Shown: positions 1-5,336 of the stretch, piece by piece
How positions within the stretch are numbered: the stretch's first letter is position 1
How the letters are laid out: each line of letters begins with the position of its first letter
DNA from: a bacterium
Lineage (GTDB): Bacteria > Chloroflexota > Dehalococcoidia > Tepidiformales > Tepidiformaceae
Assembly (NCBI GenBank): GCA_945861295.1
Contig: CAMAUF010000106.1
Coordinates: 1 to 7,178, forward strand
Length of the DNA stretch: 7,178 bases
Direction of reading: 5' to 3'
Notes under the pieces: model-generated
What the model saw: the letters and a program-made list of their open reading frames with translations, nothing else
What the model was told of the DNA's origin: nothing
Databases searched by the model: none
Program-made: the position numbers and the translations under genes

Positions 1-746
1 TTGGCATAGGCGGCTTGGCGGCCGTTGTCGACGGTGGCCTTTCCGATTTGGGTGAGGTCGCCCGAGCCGATGTGGAAGTTGATCGGGAGGCCCATGTCCT
101 GAGCGGCGTGCCACATCGGGTCCCAGTGGCGCTCGGTGATGCGCGGGAAGCCGAAAATGTGCGGCTGGTTCGTCATGAGGACGCCCTTGTGGCCCATCTT
201 GGCGCAGCGTTCCATCTCTTTGACGCAGAGGTCTACATCCCAGAACGGCATCGCCATGATCGGGAGCAGGCGCTTGCTATCGGTCGCGCACCACTCGGCG
301 AGAAAGTCGTTGTACGCCTGGGTGCATTGGAGCATGAGCTCCGGCTCTTTGAGGGAGAGGAAGTTGCCGGAGCCGAAGCCGCCGACGTTCGGGTAGACGA
401 CTTGCGCCCAGATGCCGTATTCGTCGAGCCGTTCGAGGCGGTCCTTGGCGTTGAAGGAGCCATGGTCCGCTTCCTGCAGCGAAGCCGGGTGCTTCGGCGG
501 CGCCTCTTTCCAGCCGGCCATGGCCGCGCCAGCGGTCGGCATGAATGGCTTGCCGCCCATGAACCAGCGATCCTCGTTGATCTTCGGGTCGAACTGCACG
601 TGTGGGACGAGGTCGCCCCAGCGCTGCGTCGAAACCCGGTTCGTCCAGAGGTTCTCGGGTTCCGAAATGTGACTGTCGACATCGATGATCTTGATGCGCT
701 GATAGATCGGCGCCTTTTGAGCGGGTTCGGCGGCGGCGGCGGCCAT
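1..746 (-). CDS. Amidohydrolase-2 / ACMSD-like metal-dependent hydrolase, N-terminal part (runs off left edge)
   Basis: Reading the minus strand from ATG at 746-744 gives 248 uninterrupted residues to the window edge, so the C-terminal part is missing; family members are usually around 350-420 aa. The start is supported by a strong Shine-Dalgarno run (GGAGGAGAAG, 760-751) just upstream. After an Ala-rich start comes DVDSHISEP at residues 22-30, the N-terminal metal-site signature of the amidohydrolase-2 (ACMSD-like) TIM-barrel family in its D-x-D-x-H form. A second likely metal ligand is H225 in INFHIGSGD (222-230), on a later barrel strand. No signal peptide or membrane segment is seen, so the enzyme is probably cytoplasmic. 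Known family members are decarboxylases or hydrolases acting on aromatic or cyclic acids through one divalent metal; the substrate here cannot be told. It is divergent from the nuo operon, and a functional link is not shown. Confidence 0.86.
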   Translation of the reverse strand, partial: MAAAAAEPAQKAPIYQRIKIIDVDSHISEPENLWTNRVSTQRWGDLVPHVQFDPKINEDRWFMGGKPFMPTAGAAMAGWKEAPPKHPASLQEADHGSFNAKDRLERLDEYGIWAQVVYPNVGGFGSGNFLSLKEPELMLQCTQAYNDFLAEWCATDSKRLLPIMAMPFWDVDLCVKEMERCAKMGHKGVLMTNQPHIFGFPRITERHWDPMWHAAQDMGLPINFHIGSGDLTQIGKATVDNGRQAAYA

Positions 747-797
747 ATTCCTTCTCCTCCAGATCGGTTAGGGCTTCCACAGCCCCGTTGAGGGGAG

Positions 798-826
798 ACA
801 ATACTCCGCCGTCGCCGCGCTGTCAT
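798..826 (-). promoter_or_regulatory. Candidate sigma70-type promoter for the amidohydrolase gene
   Basis: On the minus strand, ATGACA (826-821, five of six bases of TTGACA) is followed after exactly 17 bp by TATTGT (803-798, four of six bases of TATAAT). Transcription would begin near 791 and give a leader of about 45 nt that contains the Shine-Dalgarno at 760-751. A short 5-bp stem (GGGCT/AGCCC, 771-785) falls in that leader. Spacing and placement are good, but this is a consensus match by eye only. Confidence 0.42.
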
Positions 827-846
827 GGGGCGAAGTGAGACCTGCG

Positions 847-863
847 CGGCGCGACTCGCGCCG
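847..863. promoter_or_regulatory. Perfect 17-base palindrome, possible operator
   Basis: CGGCGCGACTCGCGCCG reads the same on both strands around the single central base C855, with two perfect 8-base arms. It lies in the divergent intergenic region, centred about 64 bases upstream of the start point predicted for the amidohydrolase promoter. A dimeric regulator often binds such a site. High GC raises the chance of a random palindrome, so the regulatory role is inference. Confidence 0.35.
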
Positions 864-872
864 GGAGGTGAG

Positions 873-905
873 GGGCTCGCGCGGCCGGAGTGCTCGGGCG
901 AGCCC
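873..905. repeat. Inverted repeat, 8-bp arms with 17-base loop
   Basis: GGGCTCGC (873-880) and GCGAGCCC (898-905) are perfect reverse complements separated by 17 bases. As RNA this would be a stable GC hairpin. No T-run follows on either strand, so it is not a canonical intrinsic terminator. If the nuo transcript starts upstream of it, it would sit in the nuoA leader. It begins ten bases after the palindrome at 847-863. Confidence 0.4.
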
Positions 906-987
906 GGCATTGACGCTTTGTCCCGTCGCAGGCCGCGTGATAGAGTACGGCCGTCCTTTGGGACAACTTTCACAAGCGGCGGCTCGT

Positions 988-1362
988 GTGCTTCACGAAT
1001 GGGGCCAGATCGGCATCCTTGTCATCATCGCGCTGATCTTCCCGCTGGGTGCGGTCGTGACCTCGTGGGCGTTCCAGTTCGTGGGGATACGGCCGCGCGT
1101 GCCGTCGGACCCCGTGAAGGAGGACATCTACGAGTGCGGCCTCCGGACGGAGGGCCCGACGCTCGTCCAGTTCAACTTCCGCTTCTATTACTTCGCCCTC
1201 CTCTTCGTCTTGTTCGATGTCGAACTCGTCTTCCTCTTCCCGTGGGCGGCCGTGCTCGACTCCTACGGCTGGCGGGGCTTCATCGAAGGGCTTGGCTTCA
1301 TCGGGATCCTCGGGCTGGGTATCCTCTACGCATGGCGCAAACGCGCGCTGGAGTGGCGATAG
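988..1362 (+). CDS. nuoA: NADH-quinone oxidoreductase (complex I) subunit A
   Basis: NuoA is a small three-helix membrane subunit of complex I. Its loop between helices 1 and 2 helps close the quinone cavity. The 124-aa product has helix 1 right at the N-terminus, then YECG at 48-51 (the conserved loop cysteine is C50). The signature stretch of helix 2 ends in FDVE, with acidic D77 and E79 matching the conserved acidic pair of E. coli NuoA (D79/E81), followed by FLFPWA. Start choice: GTG at 988 gives the usual length and places VLHEWGQIGIL where homologues begin, but its Shine-Dalgarno is poor. GTG at 937 would give 141 aa and cannot be excluded. The frame stays open further upstream, but that part looks like non-coding GC-rich sequence. 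It is the first gene of the operon, and its stop overlaps the nuoC start by one base. nuoB, normally next, is absent. Confidence 0.93.
   Translation: MLHEWGQIGILVIIALIFPLGAVVTSWAFQFVGIRPRVPSDPVKEDIYECGLRTEGPTLVQFNFRFYYFALLFVLFDVELVFLFPWAAVLDSYGWRGFIEGLGFIGILGLGILYAWRKRALEWR
1350..1356 (+). promoter_or_regulatory. Ribosome binding site deciding the nuoC start
   Basis: GGAGTGG inside the 3' end of nuoA puts a GGAG core (1350-1353) eight bases before the GTG at 1362. This favours GTG 1362 over the in-frame ATG at 1332, which lies further inside nuoA and has no comparable site. Confidence 0.6.
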
Positions 1363-1889
1363 TGACGCGAGAACTGGTCGGGGAAGAACTCGCGGCTCAC
1401 GCGGAGCGGCTCGCGCCGGGATCGGTTGCCAAAACGACCGCCACAGCCTGCTATCTGCGGCCGGAGCGGGCGATCGAGGCGTTCCAGGCATTGCGTAGGG
1501 ATTCGCAGACGGACCTGATCCACCTCACGAACCTCTGCGGCGTCGACTTCTGGGACCACTTCGAGGTGGTCTACCACTTGCAGTCGTTCGATCGCAACCA
1601 CATTGGCGTGTTTAAAGTGGAAACGTGGGACCGTGAAAAGGCGGTCGTGCCGAGCGTGATGCCGGTCTGGTTCGGCGCCTGGATGCAGGAGTGCGAAGCG
1701 TACGACCTCCTGGGCATCCACTTCGAGGGAAACACGCGCCAGCACCGGATCCTGCTCTGGGAAGGCTTCCCCGGTCATCCTCTCCGCAAGGATTGGCTTT
1801 CGATGCCTGGCGGCCTTCAGCCCGGCCTGAGCGAGTTCGCGGGCACAGCGCGGCGGGAGACCCCGCCGGTGAGGGTGGTCGAAGATTGA
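1362..1889 (+). CDS. nuoC: NADH-quinone oxidoreductase (complex I) subunit C (30 kDa family)
   Basis: NuoC is a soluble subunit of the peripheral arm that packs against NuoD and carries no cofactor. The 175-aa product has the family fold signals: HLTNLCGVDFWD and FEVVYHL in the N-terminal half, then the signature region AYDLLGIHFEG and GHPLRKD (138-144). Several signature residues differ from the usual pattern. The common ERE is ECE here, with C111 in place of Arg; DMFGI is DLLGI; and GHP after the second Gly is GNT. The start is GTG 1362, overlapping the last base of the nuoA TAG stop; ATG 1332 would add 10 residues. Its TGA stop overlaps the nuoD TTG start. It is a separate NuoC, not the NuoCD fusion of E. 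coli. The tight coupling argues it is translated with nuoA and nuoD, so the odd signature is probably lineage divergence and not decay. Confidence 0.92.
   Translation: MTRELVGEELAAHAERLAPGSVAKTTATACYLRPERAIEAFQALRRDSQTDLIHLTNLCGVDFWDHFEVVYHLQSFDRNHIGVFKVETWDREKAVVPSVMPVWFGAWMQECEAYDLLGIHFEGNTRQHRILLWEGFPGHPLRKDWLSMPGGLQPGLSEFAGTARRETPPVRVVED
1871..1878 (+). promoter_or_regulatory. Ribosome binding site for the TTG start of nuoD
   Basis: GAGGGTGG lies within the end of nuoC, seven bases before TTG 1886. It is a moderate purine-rich match and the only good site near the conserved N-terminus of NuoD. Confidence 0.45.
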
Positions 1890-2992
1890 GCGCGATCAAG
1901 AGCGAACCCTTCATCCTTAATATCGGGCCACAACACCCGTCGACTCACGGCGTCTTCCGTGTCCGCGTTTCTGTCGACGGCGAACAGATCGTGGACGCTG
2001 AGATGGTCATGGGTTACCTCCACCGTTCGATGGAAAAGCTCGCCGAAGAGCGCACGTATACCCAGAACATCCCGTTCACGGATCGGACTGACTATCTCTC
2101 GAGCATGTCGAACAATCTCGGGTACTGTCTCGCGGTCGAGAAGCTGGCGGGCATCGGCGTGCCGGCTCGAGGCGATGCGATTCGCGTGATTATGGCCGAG
2201 TTCCAGCGCCTGGCGAGCCATTGCATGGCGGTCGGCGCCTTCGCTAACGACACCGGCGCGTGGCAGACGCCCGTGATGTGGTCGTTCCGCGAACGCGAGA
2301 ACATCCTCGACCTCTTCGAGATGACGAGCGGCGCCCGGCTGACCTGCAATTACATGCGCATCGGCGGCGTCGCCTTCGATCTGCCGAAGGATTTTGTCCC
2401 GGCGGCCCAAAAGATCCTCGATTCACTGCCAAAGTTCATTGACGAGATCGACGAACTGCTTTCGGGAAACGAGATATTCTTGGTCCGGACGAAGAACGTC
2501 GGTGTTGTTTCGCCAGAACTGGCCGCGAACGCGAGTCTCTCCGGCCCCATGCTCCGCGGGAGCGGCATCGCCTGGGATATCCGCAAGGCCGACCCCTACT
2601 GCGGCTACGAAAAGTACGACTTCGAGATCCCGATCGGCTACCGGGGCGATTCCTTCGACCGCTTCAGCGTCCGCCTCGAGGAGATGCGCCAGAGCGTCAA
2701 GATCATTCGCCAAGCGCTGGCTGGGCTGCCGGGCGGCCCCCACAGCACGCAGGTCCCGCTGGCGCTGCGGCCGCCGAAGGGCGAGGCGTATGCCCGCGTC
2801 GAAGGCCCGCGCGGCGAACTAGGCTACTATCTGGTCAGCGACGAAGGCCCGTCGCCGTACCGCTTCCACATTCGGCCGCCGTCCTTTATTAATCTGAGCG
2901 CGCTGCGCGAAATGACGGTAGGCGGGACCGTCGCCGACGCGATCGTGGTCCTGGGCTCCATCGACATCGTGGTGGGTGAGATCGACCGATGA
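1886..2992 (+). CDS. nuoD: NADH-quinone oxidoreductase (complex I) subunit D (49 kDa family)
   Basis: NuoD is the peripheral-arm subunit that, with NuoB, forms the quinone-reduction site at the end of the iron-sulfur chain; it derives from the large subunit of NiFe hydrogenases. From TTG 1886 the product is 368 aa, the normal length for a stand-alone NuoD. GPQHPSTHG at 14-22 gives the quinone-loop histidines H17 and H21. Y70 in TDYLSS and D122 in NDTGA fall at the spacing of the quinone-binding Tyr87 and His-paired Asp139 of the Thermus protein, all offset by 17. The protein ends in GEIDR, the usual C-terminus. No NiFe-binding cysteine pairs are present, so it is not a hydrogenase. The reading frame is open upstream to ATG 1691, but that part is an out-of-frame reading of nuoC. 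The stop overlaps the nuoH ATG as ATGA. Its obligate partner NuoB is not encoded in this window. Confidence 0.96.
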   Translation: MSAIKSEPFILNIGPQHPSTHGVFRVRVSVDGEQIVDAEMVMGYLHRSMEKLAEERTYTQNIPFTDRTDYLSSMSNNLGYCLAVEKLAGIGVPARGDAIRVIMAEFQRLASHCMAVGAFANDTGAWQTPVMWSFRERENILDLFEMTSGARLTCNYMRIGGVAFDLPKDFVPAAQKILDSLPKFIDEIDELLSGNEIFLVRTKNVGVVSPELAANASLSGPMLRGSGIAWDIRKADPYCGYEKYDFEIPIGYRGDSFDRFSVRLEEMRQSVKIIRQALAGLPGGPHSTQVPLALRPPKGEAYARVEGPRGELGYYLVSDEGPSPYRFHIRPPSFINLSALREMTVGGTVADAIVVLGSIDIVVGEIDR

Positions 2993-4308
2993 CACTGCCG
3001 TTTCTAGATGCCACCGGCCCCTGGTACGACTTCCGGGATCTGGGCAACCTGTCGCGGGAGATCCTTGAGGGCCTCGATAGCTTTCTCCCCTACCCGATCG
3101 TCTACGTCGTCGCCGCGCTGATCGGGTTCGTCGCGAGTTTCCTTCTCTTCGTCCTCCCCACCCAGCTCTACCTTGGCGTGCTCGGCGAACGGAAGATCAT
3201 CGGCCGGATGCAGTCGCGGTACGGCCCGAACCGGGTCGGACGTTTCGGCGTCCTGCAGCCAATCGCCGACGCCCTCAAGTTGATGCAGAAAGAGGCGCTG
3301 ACACCAAAGTCGGCCGACAAAGTCGTGATGTACTGCGCGCCCATCATCTTCGTGGCGCCCGCGGTGCTGCTCTTTGGCGTCATACCGTTCGGGCCCAACA
3401 TGGTTCTCGCCGATGTGCCGGTGTCGTTGCTCTACTTCCTGGCGGTGTCGTCCCTGCCTGTGCTCGGGACGTTCATGGCCGGCTGGAGTTCGAACAACAA
3501 GTACAGTCTCTTCGGCGCGATGCGAGTCGTCGCGATGGCGATCAGCTACGAGGCGCCGCTTGTCTTGGCCGTCCTCGGCGTGGTCGTGATGACCGGGGAC
3601 ATGAGCCTCCAGGGGATTGTCCTCTTCCAGGACGAGAACTACATCTGGATGGGCCTCTTGCAGCCGGCCATGCTGCTGGTCTACTTCATTTGCGTCTCCG
3701 CCGAGCTGAACCGGACGCCCGCCGACATCGCGGAAGCGGAATCCGAGATCGTCGCCGGCTATCTGACGGAATACTCCGGGATGAAGTGGGGCCTCTTTTA
3801 CGGGATGGATATCGGCTACGCGCTCGCGGCCTCGGCGTTTGCGGCCACCGTGTTCCTGGGCGGCTGGAGCCTCTTTGGTCTGGAAACCTGGATACCTGGC
3901 TGGCTGATCTTCGGCTTGAAGCTGCAAGCGTTCTATTTCATCTTCATTTGGACACGCGGCACGCTTCCACGTCTCCGGATCGACCAACTCATGAGCTTCG
4001 CCTGGAAGTACCTGCTGCCGATTACGCTGCTGAACCTGGTGCTTGTCTCGTTCGAGCGAGTGCTCTGGAATGAAGCCGGGTGGATCGACATCGAGACGGT
4101 CAACGTGAGCGCGGTACACGCCGTGCGGGTCCTCAGTCCGGGCCTGCCGTGGCTGTTCGCCGTGGTGAATATCGCCCTCAGCGCTGCCTTGGTTGTGGGC
4201 TGGGCACGGTTCATCGGGTATCGGCCCGAACGGTACGAGCTCAAGCCGCGACTGACGAAGGAAACCTCGGGCTACGTGCCGGTCCCCGTCAAGGGAGGCA
4301 AGTCGTAA
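2989..4308 (+). CDS. nuoH: NADH-quinone oxidoreductase (complex I) subunit H
   Basis: NuoH anchors the peripheral arm to the membrane, forms much of the quinone chamber and connects it to the proton channels. The 439-aa product is a multi-helix membrane protein. Visible signatures are GERKIIGRMQ with RYGPNRVG (66-84), NKYSLFGAMR (170-179), the acidic cytoplasmic loop ELNRTPADIAEAESE (239-253) followed by VAGYLTEYSGMKW, and WTRGTLPRLRIDQLM (321-335). It is longer than E. coli NuoH (325 aa). There are about 30 extra residues before the first conserved helix. About 85 follow LPITLLNL, including an added hydrophobic segment (about 386-408) and a basic tail. Long forms occur in actinobacteria and Chloroflexota. 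The loop usually reading PFDLPEAE has PADIAEAE, losing F and P but keeping the acidic residues. The ATG overlaps the nuoD stop; GGTGAG lies eight bases upstream. The next gene is nuoJ, with nuoI missing. Confidence 0.96.
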   Translation: MTLPFLDATGPWYDFRDLGNLSREILEGLDSFLPYPIVYVVAALIGFVASFLLFVLPTQLYLGVLGERKIIGRMQSRYGPNRVGRFGVLQPIADALKLMQKEALTPKSADKVVMYCAPIIFVAPAVLLFGVIPFGPNMVLADVPVSLLYFLAVSSLPVLGTFMAGWSSNNKYSLFGAMRVVAMAISYEAPLVLAVLGVVVMTGDMSLQGIVLFQDENYIWMGLLQPAMLLVYFICVSAELNRTPADIAEAESEIVAGYLTEYSGMKWGLFYGMDIGYALAASAFAATVFLGGWSLFGLETWIPGWLIFGLKLQAFYFIFIWTRGTLPRLRIDQLMSFAWKYLLPITLLNLVLVSFERVLWNEAGWIDIETVNVSAVHAVRVLSPGLPWLFAVVNIALSAALVVGWARFIGYRPERYELKPRLTKETSGYVPVPVKGGKS

Positions 4309-4823
4309 TGGAAGGGTTCGGGCCAGCCTTCGCCTTTTGGATGCTCTCGTTGATCACGCTGGTCGCGGCCGGCGGAGTGATGGTGTCGCGCAACCTGTTG
4401 CACGCCGTGCTCTTCCTGATCGTCACGTTCGTCGGCGTGGCGGGCTTCTTCGTGCTGCTTTCGGCCGAGTTCTTAGCCATGGCGCAGATCATCATTTACG
4501 TCGGCGCTATCGCCGTGCTGGTGCTCTTCGCCATCCTATTGACGCCGCGCGCGAGCCGGGACAACGGCGAAACGAAGATGGCCGCGCCCGCCGCGCTTCT
4601 GGCCGCGGCCCTCGGCGCGGTTACTGTGTTCGTGATTCATGACACGAATTGGGATCGCGCGACCGAGTCGCCCAATCTCGCGGTAAGCGCCCTCGGGGAG
4701 GCGCTGCTGAACACCTGGGTGCTTCCCTTCGAACTTGCCTCGGTCCTTCTGACGGCGTCCCTCGTCGGCGCGATTATGCTTGTGCGGTCGCCTGAGGAAG
4801 AAGCGGAGGACGTGCTCAAATGA
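4308..4823 (+). CDS. nuoJ: NADH-quinone oxidoreductase (complex I) subunit J
   Basis: NuoJ is a five-helix membrane subunit between NuoA/H and NuoK. Its third helix changes conformation during turnover and helps gate the proton relay. The 171-aa product shows helix 2 (SRNLLHAVLFLIVTFVGVAG), then SAEFLAMAQ with E54, and the helix-3 signature QIIIYVGAIAVLVLF with Y64 and G66. The C-terminal helix begins WVLPFELASVLL, which matches the family, and the protein ends in an acidic tail. The common form YAGAIMVLFLF is YVGAIAVLVLF here. ATG 4308 overlaps the last base of the nuoH TAA, and GGGAGG (4293-4298) sits nine bases before it. The frame is open upstream within nuoH, but that part has no NuoJ similarity. 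The stop overlaps the nuoK ATG as ATGA. Confidence 0.95.
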   Translation: MEGFGPAFAFWMLSLITLVAAGGVMVSRNLLHAVLFLIVTFVGVAGFFVLLSAEFLAMAQIIIYVGAIAVLVLFAILLTPRASRDNGETKMAAPAALLAAALGAVTVFVIHDTNWDRATESPNLAVSALGEALLNTWVLPFELASVLLTASLVGAIMLVRSPEEEAEDVLK

Positions 4824-5131
4824 TCGGCATGTACCACTTCCTCACGGTCGCCGCCTTGCTTTTCTCCATGGGATTGCTGATCGCGCTCTCCAAGCGGAAC
4901 GCTATCGGTGTCCTGATGGGCGTGGAGATCATGCTCAACGCCGTCAATGTGACGTTGCTCACGTTCTCTCGCTTTTCGACGACGGACACGCCCGTGGCGG
5001 GCCAAACGTTCGTCGTCATGATCATCACCGTCGCGGCCGCGGAAGCGGCTGTCGGCCTTGCGCTCGCGGTTTCGCTCTACCGGAATCGCCAAACTATCGA
5101 TGTCGACCAAGCCAACCTCTTGAGGTCGTGA
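4820..5131 (+). CDS. nuoK: NADH-quinone oxidoreductase (complex I) subunit K
   Basis: NuoK is a three-helix membrane subunit, related to MrpC antiporter subunits, that carries two essential glutamates in the central charge relay. The 103-aa product is full length. E36 lies in GVEIMLNAVN, and E75 in ITVAAAEAAVG matches E. coli E72. The C-terminus RNRQTIDVDQANLLRS is also typical. The ATG at 4820 overlaps the nuoJ stop, and GGAGG (4805-4809) lies ten bases upstream. Four bases separate its TGA from the next ORF, a small unknown protein where nuoL would normally follow directly. Confidence 0.97.
   Translation: MIGMYHFLTVAALLFSMGLLIALSKRNAIGVLMGVEIMLNAVNVTLLTFSRFSTTDTPVAGQTFVVMIITVAAAEAAVGLALAVSLYRNRQTIDVDQANLLRS
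5122..5126 (+). promoter_or_regulatory. Ribosome binding site for the small ORF after nuoK
   Basis: GAGGT within the end of nuoK lies nine bases before ATG 5136. No comparable site precedes the in-frame ATG at 5151, so 5136 is the preferred start, and the site supports real translation of the small ORF. Confidence 0.5.
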
Positions 5132-5135
5132 TCCC

Positions 5136-5333
5136 ATGTGGGTCGAATTCATGACCGTCCGCAACGCCTACGTTGCCGAGACGTGGCGCGAACTGTTCGC
5201 GGCCGAAGGGTTGACGCTGCGCGTCGTCCCCCCGGTCGACCGTGGCGAAACCGTTTCCAAGCGGGCGCCGCGGACGCTCTATGTGCCGACGGGGAAAGCC
5301 CACGTCGCACGCGAAATTCTCCGGAAGATTTAG
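5136..5333 (+). CDS. Small soluble protein of unknown function inside the complex I operon (possibly DUF2007-like)
   Basis: This 65-aa ORF lies between nuoK and nuoL, with four bases to the gene before and three to the gene after. It has its own Shine-Dalgarno, so it looks like a true operon member. It has no membrane helix, no signal peptide and no cysteine, and is rich in Arg. The pattern suggests strand-helix-strand-strand-helix: VEFMTVRN, then AYVAETWRELFAAEG, LTLRVVPPV, RTLYVPT and finally HVAREILRKI. This order, with an N-terminal 'avoid or select ligand' style helix ending in AEG and a C-terminal LYVP plus helix, recalls the small DUF2007 domain (putative signal-transducing, alpha-beta fold). 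That resemblance is by eye and weak. A role as an accessory, assembly or regulatory factor of complex I is inferred from position only. It is not NuoI, NuoE or any other standard subunit. Confidence 0.75.
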   Translation: MWVEFMTVRNAYVAETWRELFAAEGLTLRVVPPVDRGETVSKRAPRTLYVPTGKAHVAREILRKI

Positions 5334-5336
5334 CCG

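Noticed and set aside
771..785. Short hairpin GGGCT/AGCCC in the amidohydrolase leader
   Set aside because: Only 5 bp with no U-run; too weak to call a regulatory element.
15..791. 258-aa + strand ORF and nested ORFs opposite the amidohydrolase
   Set aside because: The minus-strand frame encodes a recognisable amidohydrolase; the + strand translation is an antisense shadow with no family features.
910..946. Possible nuo promoter: TTGACG at 910-915 and TG-A-TAGAGT at 938-946
   Set aside because: The spacer is about 25 bp, too long for a sigma70 promoter. Only an extended -10 reading would be possible and the match is weak. If real, it would exclude the GTG 937 start of nuoA.
233..973. Minus-strand ORFs of 246 and 174 aa reaching into the intergenic region
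   Set aside because: They are in other frames than the recognisable amidohydrolase, and their low-complexity Arg/Ser-rich sequences are typical of out-of-frame GC-rich DNA.
825..1361. Upstream in-frame extension of nuoC, giving a 354-aa product
   Set aside because: It covers nuoA in a wrong frame; NuoC similarity starts only after about 1362.
1691..1885. Upstream in-frame extension of nuoD from ATG 1691
   Set aside because: It overlaps nuoC out of frame; typical NuoD N-termini begin close to IKSEPFILN, which follows TTG 1886.
3004..4119. 371-aa minus-strand ORF opposite nuoH
   Set aside because: Charged, His/Asp/Arg-rich antisense shadow of a membrane protein gene; no motif and no suitable context.
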